The notes under the pieces: generated by a model
Seen by the model: only the letters and a program-made list of their open reading frames with translations
Told to the model about the DNA's origin: nothing
Database searches by the model: none
Source: Endozoicomonas sp. G2_2
Lineage (GTDB): Bacteria > Pseudomonadota > Gammaproteobacteria > Nevskiales > Salinisphaeraceae
NCBI RefSeq assembly: GCF_017744135.1
Contig: NZ_JAGHQU010000003.1
Coordinates: 292,748-356,747 of the forward strand
Direction: 5' to 3'
Length of the DNA: 64,000 nt
Program-made: the position numbers and the translations under genes
Shown: positions 44,141-53,141 of the stretch, in pieces
Numbering within the stretch: the first letter of the stretch is position 1
Layout of the letters: each line of letters begins with the position of its first letter

Positions 44141-46072
44141 ATGGCACAGAACGTCGCTCAGAAACTGATCGAAGCCCATCTGCTCGAAGGCGAAATGACG
44201 CCGGGCAAGGAGATCGCGCTGCGTATCGACCAGACGCTGACCCAGGACGCCACCGGCACGCTGGTGATGCTGGAACTCGAGGCGATGCAGCTCGACCGCG
44301 TCAAGACCGAGGTGTCGGCGCAGTACGTCGATCACAACCTCATTCAGGAAGACAACAAGAACCCGGACGATCACCTGTTCCTGCAGTCCGCTTGCGAACG
44401 CTTCGGTGCCTGGTTCTCGCGCCCCGGCAACGGCATCTCGCACGCGGTGCACATGGAACGCTTCGGCCGTCCCGGCAAGACGCTGCTGGGTTCCGACAGC
44501 CACACGCCGGCCGGCGGCTCGATGGGCATGCTGGCGATCGGCGCGGGTGGTCTCGAAGTGGCCATGGCGATGGCCGGCGAGCCGCTCTATACCAAGATGC
44601 CGAAGGTGTTCGGCGTGAAGCTGACCGGCAAGCTCCCGGACTGGGTGTCGGCCAAGGACGTGATTCTCGAGATGCTGCGGCGTCACGGCGTATCCGGCGG
44701 CGTGGGCACGATCATCGAGTACTACGGCCCGGGCCTCGACAATCTCGAAGCGATGGACCGCCATGTGATCGCCAACATGGGTGCCGAGCTCGGCGCGACC
44801 ACCACCGTATTCCCTGCCGACGACGAGATTCGCGGCTTCATGCGGTCGCAGGATCGGGAAGACGAATACGAGGAACTGGTCGCCGACGAAGGCTGCGAGT
44901 ACGACAAGCATGACGAGATCGATCTCTCCACGCTGGTACCGCTGATCGCCAAACCGACATCGCCGGGCAACGTCGTGCCGGTGGAGGAACTGGCCGGCGA
45001 TGAGCTTTATCAGGCCTATGTCGGTTCATCCGCGAACCCCGGCTACCGGGATTTCGCCATCGCGGCCGAAATGGTGCGCGGCCGCCAAGTCTCCAAGCAT
45101 GTGTCCTTCGACGTGAACCCGTCGTCGCGCGCCATGCTGCAGACGCTCGCGCGTGACGACCGACTCGGCCAACTCATCGCGAGCGGTGCGCGTATCCATC
45201 AGGCCGGTTGCAACGGCTGTATCGGCATGGGCCAGGCGCCTGCGTCGGGTCGCAACAGCCTGCGCACCACGCCGCGCAACTTCCCTGGCCGCTCCGGCAC
45301 CAAGGAAGACTCGGTGTTCCTGTGCTCGCCGGAAACCGCTGTCGCCAGTGCGCTCATGGGCAAGATCACCGACCCGCGCACGCTCGATTTCGACTATCCG
45401 AAGGTCGGCAACCCGGACGACCCGGTGGTCAACGACATGATGCTGGAAGCACCGCTGCCGCTCGAGGAGGCGCGCAAGGTCGAGCTCGTCAAGGGGCCGA
45501 ACATCAAGTCGCTGCCCGACTTCGACGGTATTCCCGACGCCTTCGAACTGCCCGTGCTGCTCAAGGTCGGCGACGACATCTCCACTGACGAAATCATGCG
45601 CGCGGGTGCCGAAGTGCTGCCGTTTCGGTCCAATATTCCGGCGATCGCCGAGTTCGTCTACGACGTGGTCGACGAGGAATATCCCAAGCGCGCGAAGAAC
45701 ACGGGCGACCACGTCATCATCGGCGGTTCCAACTACGGGCAGGGCAGTTCGCGCGAGCATGCGGCGATCGCTCCCCGCTATCTGGGCCTGCGCGCGGTGA
45801 TCGCGAAGGATTACGCGCGCATCCATTGGCAGAATCTCGTGAACTTTGGCGTGCTGCCACTGATCTACAGCCACGCCGACGATCATGAATCGCTCAAGCA
45901 GGGCGCCAAGCTGTCCATCAACGGGCTGCACGCTGCACTCGCCGAAAGCGATACCGTGACCGTCGAGGTCAAAGGCGGCGAGGCGATCGAGTGCCGGCAC
46001 GGCCTGTCGCCGCGTCAGGTCGAGATTCTCATGGCCGGTGGTCTGATCAACTGGAAACGCGACCAGGGCTGA
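44141..46072 (+). CDS. Aconitate hydratase, single-chain ~640-residue type
   Basis: Iron-sulfur aconitase interconverting citrate and isocitrate in the TCA cycle. At 643 residues it is much shorter than AcnA or AcnB (about 860-890) and fits the compact, mitochondrial-like/putative-aconitase type. Active-site runs: GSDSHTPAGGSMGMLAIGAG, the cluster cysteines in HQAGCNGCIGMGQAP, the earlier region SACERFGAWFSRPGNG, and in the C-terminal domain IIGGSNYGQGSSREHAA. The ATG at 44141 has GGAGG 8 bases before it; the frame continues upstream without similarity. It is divergent from nuo, so a TCA enzyme and the respiratory entry complex share a control region. Confidence 0.9.
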   Translation: MAQNVAQKLIEAHLLEGEMTPGKEIALRIDQTLTQDATGTLVMLELEAMQLDRVKTEVSAQYVDHNLIQEDNKNPDDHLFLQSACERFGAWFSRPGNGISHAVHMERFGRPGKTLLGSDSHTPAGGSMGMLAIGAGGLEVAMAMAGEPLYTKMPKVFGVKLTGKLPDWVSAKDVILEMLRRHGVSGGVGTIIEYYGPGLDNLEAMDRHVIANMGAELGATTTVFPADDEIRGFMRSQDREDEYEELVADEGCEYDKHDEIDLSTLVPLIAKPTSPGNVVPVEELAGDELYQAYVGSSANPGYRDFAIAAEMVRGRQVSKHVSFDVNPSSRAMLQTLARDDRLGQLIASGARIHQAGCNGCIGMGQAPASGRNSLRTTPRNFPGRSGTKEDSVFLCSPETAVASALMGKITDPRTLDFDYPKVGNPDDPVVNDMMLEAPLPLEEARKVELVKGPNIKSLPDFDGIPDAFELPVLLKVGDDISTDEIMRAGAEVLPFRSNIPAIAEFVYDVVDEEYPKRAKNTGDHVIIGGSNYGQGSSREHAAIAPRYLGLRAVIAKDYARIHWQNLVNFGVLPLIYSHADDHESLKQGAKLSINGLHAALAESDTVTVEVKGGEAIECRHGLSPRQVEILMAGGLINWKRDQG

Positions 46073-46124
46073 CCCGACGACGTGCACGATCGCGGCTGAA
46101 ATGCCGTGGTCACGCGGAACGGGT

Positions 46125-46186
46125 TAAAATGGCGGGCGCCGTAGCGCGCCGGCCAATTTCCGTCCGACCTGAAAACATGTCGGACG
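46125..46186 (+). promoter_or_regulatory. Candidate -10 box and leader hairpin before mtnD
   Basis: TAAAAT (46125-46130) in GGGTTAAAATGG is a good -10 box without a clear -35. Downstream, CGTCCGAC (46161-46168) pairs with GTCGGACG (46179-46186) around a 10-base loop, and GTCCGAC occurs once more at 46198. The 184-base gap has no gene. I do not recognise a SAM riboswitch. Confidence 0.4.
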
Positions 46187-46256
46187 CCGGGCCGCACGTC
46201 CGACAAGCGCAGTGTGTAGCGTCCTCGGGGCTCGCGAATAACCCGGTATTCGAACC

Positions 46257-46796
46257 ATGACCAAGCTCTATCGCGATGCCGGCCCGGCCCGGACGTTGTC
46301 TCTCTGCGACACCGAACGTGGCTGTATATCGGCCCGGCTCGCGGGCATTGGTGTGCAGTACGAGCACGTCACGTTGCCGGCCGTGGCCTTCGACAGCGAG
46401 GCCCAGCACGACGAGATTATCGGCAATTACATCGAGCCGCTGGATCGGCTGCTGTCACGCATGCCGCGCGTGGCGCTCGATGTCACGAGCATCCTGCCGT
46501 CGCATCCGCGCCTGGCCAAGATCGAGCGCGAACTCATGACCGAGCACGCACACGATGTGGCCGAAGCCCAGGTACTGATCGAAGGGGGCGGGGTGCTGTT
46601 CCTGCGTGTCGGGCCGGGCGTTTTCGCGCTCGAATGCGAGGCCGGCGACTACGTGCGTGTGCCGCCCGCGCTGAGCCACTGGTTCGAGATGGATGCCCAG
46701 CGCGGCTTTCGAACCATCCGCCTGTTCGAGAACGAAGCCCAGCCGCGGGTCCGCCAGCGCGGCGCCGATATGCGCGGTTGCTATGTTTTTTCCTGA
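46257..46796 (+). CDS. mtnD: Acireductone dioxygenase
   Basis: Cupin enzyme of the methionine salvage pathway, 179 residues; it cleaves the acireductone to the methionine keto-acid precursor and formate with iron, or to other products with nickel. Metal ligands fit His97, His99 and Glu103 in TEHAHDVAEAQVL and His141 in ALSHWFEMD. The second cupin block is CEAGDYVRVPP. No mtnA, B, C or other salvage gene lies beside it in the window, so it is an orphan here. The sequence is somewhat divergent (EHAHD instead of the common EHTHD-DE). Confidence 0.85.
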   Translation: MTKLYRDAGPARTLSLCDTERGCISARLAGIGVQYEHVTLPAVAFDSEAQHDEIIGNYIEPLDRLLSRMPRVALDVTSILPSHPRLAKIERELMTEHAHDVAEAQVLIEGGGVLFLRVGPGVFALECEAGDYVRVPPALSHWFEMDAQRGFRTIRLFENEAQPRVRQRGADMRGCYVFS

Positions 46797-46933
46797 CCGC
46801 GCCGTGCGCTGACTGTGCGTTCGATGACCACTTCATTCCGCGGCGCGGCTATTTTTGTATCGCTGCCGCGACAGGCGTATTCTTCGTCCGCCTAAGAGTT
46901 TTCTCACGGCTTTAATTCACGGGAAACGTATTC

Positions 46934-47548
46934 ATGGATGAGCAATCCGTCGTCACTGCGTATCGCCGCCTGTCGCGGCAATACGACCGCTTTTTCGGTC
47001 CCGTTTTCGAGCAGGGCCGCGAAGTCGCGGTACGCAAGATGGACTGTCGCCCCGGTGATCGGGTTCTGGAAGTCGGCGTAGGCACCGGCCTGTCGCTCGA
47101 TCATTACGGCGACGGCGTCGAAGTGGTGGGGATCGATGTATCGCCGGAAATGCTCGACTATGCCAAGGCCCGTGTGAACGGCAATGCCGATCGCATATCG
47201 CTCGCTCTCATGGATGCGCAGGCGCTGGAATATGCCGACAACAGCTTCGACAAGGTCGTGGCGATGTACGTGGTGTCGGTCGCGCCCGACCCCAAGAAAG
47301 TGGTCGAGGAAATGAAGCGCGTCTGCAAGCCGGGCGGTGACCTGTTCATCGTGAACCACTTCAGCCAGGGCAAGGGCGCGATGGCCTCGCTCGAGCGCAT
47401 GGTCTCGCCGCTGTCCAAGCTGGTTGGTTTCCGTCCCTCGTTCCCGCTCGACGACTTCCTGAAAATGGCCGAACTCGACGTGGTCGAAACCCAGCCCGTC
47501 AACGCCTTCGGCTACTGGACCTTCATCCACGCCCGCTGCCCCGCCTAG
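46934..47548 (+). CDS. PmtA-type phosphatidylethanolamine N-methyltransferase
   Basis: SAM-dependent methyltransferase of 204 residues resembling the rhizobial/Rhodobacter PmtA that methylates phosphatidylethanolamine toward phosphatidylcholine. The SAM site is VLEVGVGTGLSLDHYGDGVE, then VGIDVSPEMLDYAKARV, and later VVAMYVVSVAPDPKKVVEEM and CKPGGDLFIVNHF. The C-terminal part (FRPSFPLDDFLKMAELDVVE) also follows PmtA. It is monocistronic; GGGAAA lies 8-13 bases before the ATG. UbiE-like methylation of another lipid is possible, but the sequence is closer to PmtA as I recall it. Confidence 0.8.
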   Translation: MDEQSVVTAYRRLSRQYDRFFGPVFEQGREVAVRKMDCRPGDRVLEVGVGTGLSLDHYGDGVEVVGIDVSPEMLDYAKARVNGNADRISLALMDAQALEYADNSFDKVVAMYVVSVAPDPKKVVEEMKRVCKPGGDLFIVNHFSQGKGAMASLERMVSPLSKLVGFRPSFPLDDFLKMAELDVVETQPVNAFGYWTFIHARCPA

Positions 47549-47571
47549 GCGCGGGCCCGGCCCGCCGGGTC

Positions 47572-47588
47572 GGGCGCGAATCGCGCCC
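47572..47588. terminator. GC-rich hairpin between convergent genes
   Basis: GGGCGCG-AAT-CGCGCCC lies between the stops of the methyltransferase and the ATP-grasp gene. It has no T run on either side, so termination is only possible, not established. Confidence 0.4.
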
Positions 47589-47596
47589 TGGCCGAT

Positions 47597-48595
47597 CTAT
47601 TCGCCAAACAGTTCCTGTCCGAGGGCCACACGTGCGGCGGCCGAGGCAGGAACGCTGTCCAGAGCACGTATCTTTTCCAGCCGGCTGCGCAGGCCCATCT
47701 GGTTGGCGAGCTGGATATTCAGGCCCGGTCGCGCGTTGTATTCGAGCACCAGCGGGCCGTGTTCCGCGTCGAGCACCACGTCCACGCCGAGATAGCCGAG
47801 CTGGGTGAGGTCGTAGGAGCGCGCCGCCAGTTCCAGAAGCAGCTGCCAGTCGGGCACCTGAATGCCACGCACGGCGTTGCCCGAGTCGGGGTGTGAGTCG
47901 AGCACGCTGTTGAACCACACGCCGTCGACGGTCTTGCCGGTCGCGAGGTCGATGCCGGCGCCGATTGCGCCCTGGTGCAGGTTCGCCTTGCCGTCCGACT
48001 GCCGCGTGGGCAGGCGCACCATGCTGGCGACTGGTACGCCGCGAAACACAATGGTGCGGATATCCGGCACGCCCTGAAAGCTCACCGCATCGAAGACCGC
48101 ATGCGGTTTGACGCGGTATTCGATGATCGCCTTGTCCGGCAGGCCGCCCAGGCTGTACATGCCCGAAAGCACGTTCGAGATGAAGTGCTCCAGCTCGCTG
48201 CGCGACACGCTCACGCCGGACGAGCGCAGGAACTGATTGCCGCGCCGGCCGCCGATGACCATGATGCCGTTGCCGCCTGAGCCCTGGGCGGGTTTGATGA
48301 CGAAGTCCTGCCTGTCGCCGAGCATTTCGTCGAGATCGCGCACCTGGTGCTCGATCTCGATCACGCCATAGAGCTCCGGCGTGGCAATCCCGGCCTCCAG
48401 CGCGAGCTGCTTGGTCTTGAGCTTGTCGTCGACCAGCGGATAGAACTTGCGCTTGTTGTAGATGCTGATGTAATCGCCGTTGCGCTCGTTCATGCCGAGG
48501 ATGCCCAGTTGCCTGAGCGTCGACGGCAGGCGCAGCGGCGGATTACGCCGCAGCAGCCGCAGGCGGCTGCGCCAACCTCGTCCGACCGTACTCAT
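47597..48595 (-). CDS. Alpha-L-glutamate ligase-like ATP-grasp protein
   Basis: ATP-grasp ligase of 332 residues related to RimK-type glutamate ligases (TIGR02291-like, from memory). Visible: LGILGMNERNGDYISIYNKR, KLKTKQLALEAGIATPELYG, the glycine-rich loop FVIKPAQGSGGNGIMVIGG, and the metal/catalytic end LGVDVVLDAEHGPLVLEYNARPG. The target is unknown. It overlaps the 7TM gene by 4 bases and is the last of a three-gene unit (protease, 7TM protein, ligase), which suggests it adds amino acids to a membrane-associated peptide or protein. Confidence 0.85.
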   Translation of the reverse strand: MSTVGRGWRSRLRLLRRNPPLRLPSTLRQLGILGMNERNGDYISIYNKRKFYPLVDDKLKTKQLALEAGIATPELYGVIEIEHQVRDLDEMLGDRQDFVIKPAQGSGGNGIMVIGGRRGNQFLRSSGVSVSRSELEHFISNVLSGMYSLGGLPDKAIIEYRVKPHAVFDAVSFQGVPDIRTIVFRGVPVASMVRLPTRQSDGKANLHQGAIGAGIDLATGKTVDGVWFNSVLDSHPDSGNAVRGIQVPDWQLLLELAARSYDLTQLGYLGVDVVLDAEHGPLVLEYNARPGLNIQLANQMGLRSRLEKIRALDSVPASAAARVALGQELFGE

Positions 48596-50133
48596 TGCTT
48601 GCTGGTGATCGCACGAGCCGATGCGCGAAAGCGCCACAGCTCGGAGAGTCGATAACCGGTATAGCGGCCGGCCAGAAGCGTGAACGCCAGCACCAGCAGC
48701 AACAGCTCGGGGAACACGAACGCCAGATATTCCGCGAGCGGGTGGGTCATGACCACGAAGCCGACCGCCGCGACGGCGAGACTGCCCAGTCCGGAGAGCA
48801 TGGCGTCCTTGGGCCCGTTTTCGTCCCAGACGATCGACATGCGTTCGATGGTCATGGCGAGGATCACCATCGGGAACAGCGCGATCGACAGGCCGTGCTC
48901 CATGCCCAGCTTGTGGCTGATCACGGACACGCCGGCCATGAGCAGGATCACAATGGTCAGCATCGAGGCCAGCCTCGGCACCAGCAGCAGTTTCAGCCGT
49001 TCGAGATAGAAGCGGATGATCAACCCGAGCGCAACCAGAACCGAGAACAGGATGCAGCCCCAGATCAGCTCGGTTTCGCGAAAGGCGAGCGCGATCAGCA
49101 CCGGCATGAAAGTGCCGAAGGTGCGCAGGCCGATGAAGTTGCGCAGCAGTACCACCACGAGCGCGCCGAGCGGCACCGTGAGCAGGATCTTGTACGTGTT
49201 CTGCGTTGCCAGCGGCAGCGACAGCAGCGAATACTCCAGCACGTCGGAGTTGATCAGCCGGGCGCGCTGCTGGGCGAGGCCCATGACGTCGCGTGATGTC
49301 TTGAGCGCGGAGAATTGCACGCTGGCATCGTCGGCGCCTTCGATATCCACCAGCGGCATGTCGCCGGCATACCAGACCAGCGCGTCGTTGGGAAAGCCGG
49401 CGGCGCCGGTGCGCGGGTTGAAGGCCAGCCAGCGTTCACCGTTGTAGACCTCGAGCCAGGGCACCAGCGCGCCGTGGCGCAGGCTGCCGGTCAGCGGCAG
49501 GACGTGGGCGATGCGCGAGGGAATGCGCGCGCCGGCGAGGATATGGCGCAGCTGTTCGACCTGTGCGAGGTTGCTGGCCGCGTCGTCCCGCAGCACCTTC
49601 ACCTCGGCTTCGGGGCTCGGATCGTTGAAGCGACGCAGCAGCTCCTGTGCGAAAGAGGAGGTGTCGGCCGACCGGGCGCGCACGCTGTCGAGCAGCGTGA
49701 ACACGGCCGCGCGTTCCGGGTCCGAGTATTCGGGAATATCGGGGTAGTCGGGTGTCGGCTGGGTACGGTCGCGATTCGCCGAATTGTCTTCGGTGAGCAC
49801 CACGCGATAGTAGAGCGTCTGCGGTCCGCGCAGATTGCGCGCGGCCCACTGCACCACGCGGTTCGCGCCTTCGTCGTCCGTGGCCAGGCCGAAGCCGGCC
49901 GAGATGAAATTCTCGTCGAGTACCGAGAAACCGGGCGGCGACTTGGGCACGGCGAGATCGATCTTGGCGGACTGGTTCTCGCCGTTGAAGCGCACGGTGG
50001 CTTCGGCGGTCCAGACCTGAGCGCTACTCTGCGGCGTGAGCGGCACGCCGAGCCGGTCGATCTTGTAGTAGCACAGGCCAAGCGCGCTGACGATGAGTAT
50101 CAGCGCAAGAATCTTCAGATGGAGGTCTTTCAC
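48592..50133 (-). CDS. Inactive-transglutaminase/7TM (UUP1-like) membrane protein
   Basis: A 513-residue protein. Residues about 7-25 form one helix; a large periplasmic part follows that resembles an inactive transglutaminase (RHILAGARIPSRIAHVLPLT, LEVYNGERWLAFNPRTGAAG). The C-terminal third has seven predicted helices starting at about 315 (ILLTVPLGALVVVLLRNFIG; FGTFMPVLIALAF; GLIIRFYLERLKLLLVPRLA). Such proteins pair with RimK-like ligases and retropepsin-like proteases in marine gammaproteobacteria. The start is GTG at 50133, 20 bases after the protease stop. The transport or assembly role is not known. Confidence 0.85.
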   Translation of the reverse strand: MKDLHLKILALILIVSALGLCYYKIDRLGVPLTPQSSAQVWTAEATVRFNGENQSAKIDLAVPKSPPGFSVLDENFISAGFGLATDDEGANRVVQWAARNLRGPQTLYYRVVLTEDNSANRDRTQPTPDYPDIPEYSDPERAAVFTLLDSVRARSADTSSFAQELLRRFNDPSPEAEVKVLRDDAASNLAQVEQLRHILAGARIPSRIAHVLPLTGSLRHGALVPWLEVYNGERWLAFNPRTGAAGFPNDALVWYAGDMPLVDIEGADDASVQFSALKTSRDVMGLAQQRARLINSDVLEYSLLSLPLATQNTYKILLTVPLGALVVVLLRNFIGLRTFGTFMPVLIALAFRETELIWGCILFSVLVALGLIIRFYLERLKLLLVPRLASMLTIVILLMAGVSVISHKLGMEHGLSIALFPMVILAMTIERMSIVWDENGPKDAMLSGLGSLAVAAVGFVVMTHPLAEYLAFVFPELLLLVLAFTLLAGRYTGYRLSELWRFRASARAITSKQ

Positions 50134-50153
50134 GAGCAGCGTCCGTTACCGAA

Positions 50154-50714
50154 TCAGTCGTCGTCGTCTTCGGAGGCCTCGTTCTCGACCACCTTGGAGT
50201 CGTGGTCGCACTCGGGGTTGTTGAGGAACGTCTCGCTCACGTCGATCAGACCGAGGTGCTTGATCGTGCGACGCCCCAGAAGCATGGGATAGATCATGTC
50301 ACCGCGGTCGCGCAGCGAGAACTGCTCTTCATAGATCGTGTTGTTCATGCACACCTCGAGCAGCACGACCGGGCGCTCGTCGGTGCCGCCGGCGCCGCTG
50401 ACCTCGAGCTGACGGTAGAGCGGGCGCTCGTATTCCTTGCTGACCATTTCCTCGGTGCGCTGGTCCTCGACGCGCGTCTTGAAGCGCACCCAGGTTTCGT
50501 CGTCCTTCTCGAACTTCTCGATGTCGGTGGCGTGCATGGACGAGGTCAAGGCACCCGTATCCAGCTTCGCCTTCAGGGTCACGCCCCAGGGCACCAGCTG
50601 CGCGTTCTCGACCCAGCCGTAAACGGTCTTTTCCTTTTCGGCGTGGCCGGCGCTAGCCGCCGTAAGCAGCGCGCAAAGTATCAGCATGCGGCCCAGGATA
50701 CGAGTCGTCTTCAT
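50154..50714 (-). CDS. Exported retropepsin-like (RimB-type) aspartyl protease
   Basis: A 186-residue protein with a signal peptide (about 1-26, ending GHA) and a compact retropepsin-like domain: YGWVENAQL, LKAKLDTGALTSSMHATD with catalytic Asp52 in the DTG triplet (52-54), and the closing MIYPMLLGRRTIKHLGLID. The C-terminus is very acidic (ENEASEDDDD). It is annotated in many genomes as an ATP-dependent zinc protease, although the motifs are those of aspartyl proteases. It is the first gene of the protease/7TM/ligase unit; the ATG at 50714 is preferred over a TTG next to it. Confidence 0.85.
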   Translation of the reverse strand: MKTTRILGRMLILCALLTAASAGHAEKEKTVYGWVENAQLVPWGVTLKAKLDTGALTSSMHATDIEKFEKDDETWVRFKTRVEDQRTEEMVSKEYERPLYRQLEVSGAGGTDERPVVLLEVCMNNTIYEEQFSLRDRGDMIYPMLLGRRTIKHLGLIDVSETFLNNPECDHDSKVVENEASEDDDD

Positions 50715-50767
50715 CAATCGAGTCCTTGCGAACGAAAAAATCGCGGTGGGGTGTTATTCAACGAGGG

Positions 50768-52078
50768 TTATGACGTGCCCGACGAGCGGCCGATGGCACG
50801 GTGCCCGATGTCGCGACGATACATGGCATCGCGCCAGCTTATTTTTTCCACGCCAGCATAGGCGCGCTTCTGGGCCTCGGCAACGTCTGCGCCGAGCGCA
50901 CACACGCACAGCACGCGTCCGCCATCGGTGCGCACGCTACCGTCATCGGCCAGGCGCGTGCCGGCGTGAAAGACCTGCGCGCCGGTGGCTTCGGCCGCGT
51001 CCAGGCCGAAAATCTCGTCGTCCTTGTCGTAGCTGCCGGGATAACCGCCGGCCGCCATCACCACGCCGAGCGCGGCCTGCGCATGCCATTCAGCTTCCAC
51101 CTGATCCAGGCGCCCGTCGATGGCCGCGTCGACCAGATCGACGAGATCGCTTCGCAGGCGCATGAGAATCGGCTGGGTCTCCGGGTCGCCGAGGCGCACG
51201 TTGAACTCCAGCACTTTGGCGTCGCCGTTCGCGTCGACCATGAGCCCGGCGTAGAGAAAGCCCGTGAAGGCGTTGCCGTCGGCGGCCATCGCCGCCACCG
51301 TGGGGCGAATCACCGTGTCCATGACGTGCGCGAATACGGCGTCGGTCATCACCGGCGCCGGCGAATAGGCGCCCATGCCGCCGGTGTTCGGGCCGGTGTC
51401 GCCATCGTGGGCGGCCTTGTGATCCTGCGAACTGGCCAGCGGCAGGATATTGTGGCCGTCGACCATCGCGATGAAGCTGGCTTCCTCGCCGGTCAGGAAC
51501 TCCTCGACCACGATGCGTGCGCCCGAATCGCCGAAGGCGTTGTCCTCGAGCATGTCGCGTGCGGCGTCCAGCGCCGCGTCGACTGTGGCCGCGAGATAGA
51601 CGCCCTTGCCGGCTGCCAGCCCGTCAGCCTTGACCACGATCGGCGCGCCGCGCTCGCGGATGTAGGCCGCGGCCTTGTCGTAGTCGGCAAAGACCGCGTA
51701 TTCCGCCGTGGGGATCGCATGGCGCGCCAGAAAATCCTTGGAGAACGCCTTGCTGGCTTCCAGCCGGGCCGCATCGCGGCCGGGGCCGAAGCAGGCCAGC
51801 CCGGCGTCGCTGAACGCATCGACGATACCGTCGGCCAGCGGGGCCTCGGGGCCGATCACGGTTAGCGTCACGTCGTTGTCGTGGGCGAAGTCGCGCAGGC
51901 CGGCAATATCGGTGGCCGCGAGCGCGACGTTCTGCACGCCGCGCATGCGTGCCGTGCCGGCATTGCCGGGTGCGACGTAGACATGGTCGACGCGCGGCGA
52001 GGCCGCGATCTTGACCGCGAGCGCGTGCTCACGCCCGCCGTTGCCCACGATCAGGACTCGGTGCTGTATCTGGCTCAT
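50768..52078 (-). CDS. purD: Phosphoribosylamine-glycine ligase PurD
   Basis: GAR synthetase, second step of purine synthesis: joins phosphoribosylamine and glycine with ATP. 436 residues. ATP-grasp architecture: VLIVGNGGREHALAVKIA (N-domain), GPEAPLADGIVDAFSDAGLA, SKAFSKDFLARHAIPTAEY, VVKADGLAAGKGVYLA (ATP loop), DHKAAHDGDTGPNTGGMGAY (glycine-rich), and VLEFNVRLGDPETQ (metal). The ATG at 52078 and total length are standard. It is upstream of the protease gene on the same strand by 50 bases, which may be chance. No purH or other purine gene is adjacent. Confidence 0.97.
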   Translation of the reverse strand: MSQIQHRVLIVGNGGREHALAVKIAASPRVDHVYVAPGNAGTARMRGVQNVALAATDIAGLRDFAHDNDVTLTVIGPEAPLADGIVDAFSDAGLACFGPGRDAARLEASKAFSKDFLARHAIPTAEYAVFADYDKAAAYIRERGAPIVVKADGLAAGKGVYLAATVDAALDAARDMLEDNAFGDSGARIVVEEFLTGEEASFIAMVDGHNILPLASSQDHKAAHDGDTGPNTGGMGAYSPAPVMTDAVFAHVMDTVIRPTVAAMAADGNAFTGFLYAGLMVDANGDAKVLEFNVRLGDPETQPILMRLRSDLVDLVDAAIDGRLDQVEAEWHAQAALGVVMAAGGYPGSYDKDDEIFGLDAAEATGAQVFHAGTRLADDGSVRTDGGRVLCVCALGADVAEAQKRAYAGVEKISWRDAMYRRDIGHRAIGRSSGTS

Positions 52079-52269
52079 GTGGTTGTTCGATCCGCGCTGA
52101 AGGCCCCATGACCGACGCCGTGCGGCGTCGGTGCCTCGATGCGGCGCAAGCTTAGCAAAAACGGCCGCGTCATCCGTTGCGAAGGCCTGTCATAAAAAAG
52201 ACATGAAACCGTCACGGTGTGGTGATCTTGCCGATCGACCATGGCTGCGGGTACGTGATGGAGCAAGCC

Positions 52270-53082
52270 ATGAACGAGAACAGCGAGCAACGCCCGGAAC
52301 TGCGCTATCGCAGCGTGTTCATATCCGACGCCCATCTGGGCACGCCCGGCAGCCAGGCCGAGGCGCTGGCGGCATTTCTCAAGCAGTGCCAGTGCGAAAA
52401 GCTCTACCTCGTGGGTGACATCATCGATGGCTGGCGCCTGCAGTCCACGTTCTTCTGGCCGCAGGAACACACCAACGTCATCCGCAAGATCCTCACGAAG
52501 TCCAAGCGCGGCACGCAGGTCTACTACGTCACCGGCAACCATGACGATTTCCTGCGCAAGTTCGTGGACTACGAACTGCGCATGGGCAATATCCACGTGC
52601 TGAACGATTGCGTGCACGTCACCGCCGACAATCGCAAGCTGTTCGTCATTCACGGCGATCTGTTCGACGTGGTCACGCGCTATCATCGCTGGGTCGCGCG
52701 CATCGGCGATGTGGCCTATGTCACGCTGCTACGCGCGAACCGCTACGTGAACCAGGTGCGGGCGCGTATGGGCTATCCCTACTGGTCGCTTTCCGCCTAC
52801 GCCAAGCACAAGGTGAAATCGGCGGTGAACTTCATCAGCGAGTTCGAGAAGGCCGTCGCCCACGAGTGCCGCCGGCGCGGCTTCGATGGCGTGGTCTGCG
52901 GGCATATCCACCATGCCGAAATGAAGACCATCGAGGGCGTGAGCTACTACAACTCGGGCGACTGGGTGGAATCCTGCAGCGCGCTGGTGGAGCACTTCGA
53001 CGGCCGCATGGAGATCGTGTACTGGAGCGATCTGCAGGACGGCATCATGCCCAGCAACGTACGGCCGCTGCGGGTGGCGTAA
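52270..53082 (+). CDS. UDP-2,3-diacylglucosamine diphosphatase-like metallophosphatase
   Basis: Calcineurin-like phosphatase of 270 residues related to LpxH/LpxI-replacing enzymes. Metal-binding blocks: FISDAHLGTPGSQAE, VGDIIDGWRL, YYVTGNHDDFLRKFVDYELR, FVIHGDLFDVVTRYH, VCGHIHHAEMK and YYNSGDWVESCSALVEHFDG. It differs from classic LpxH in having a long middle part (YWSLSAYAKHKVKSAVNFI), as in the large group of marine and pseudomonad paralogues. The ATG at 52270 is chosen because GGAG lies 8 bases upstream; an ATG at 52258 would add four residues. The exact lipid or nucleotide substrate is not fixed. Confidence 0.82.
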   Translation: MNENSEQRPELRYRSVFISDAHLGTPGSQAEALAAFLKQCQCEKLYLVGDIIDGWRLQSTFFWPQEHTNVIRKILTKSKRGTQVYYVTGNHDDFLRKFVDYELRMGNIHVLNDCVHVTADNRKLFVIHGDLFDVVTRYHRWVARIGDVAYVTLLRANRYVNQVRARMGYPYWSLSAYAKHKVKSAVNFISEFEKAVAHECRRRGFDGVVCGHIHHAEMKTIEGVSYYNSGDWVESCSALVEHFDGRMEIVYWSDLQDGIMPSNVRPLRVA

Positions 53083-53141
53083 ACAGGGGCAGCGATTCGC
53101 GCGGTTAGAATGACGCGCTGTCGTTCATCCGCCGGGCCATC

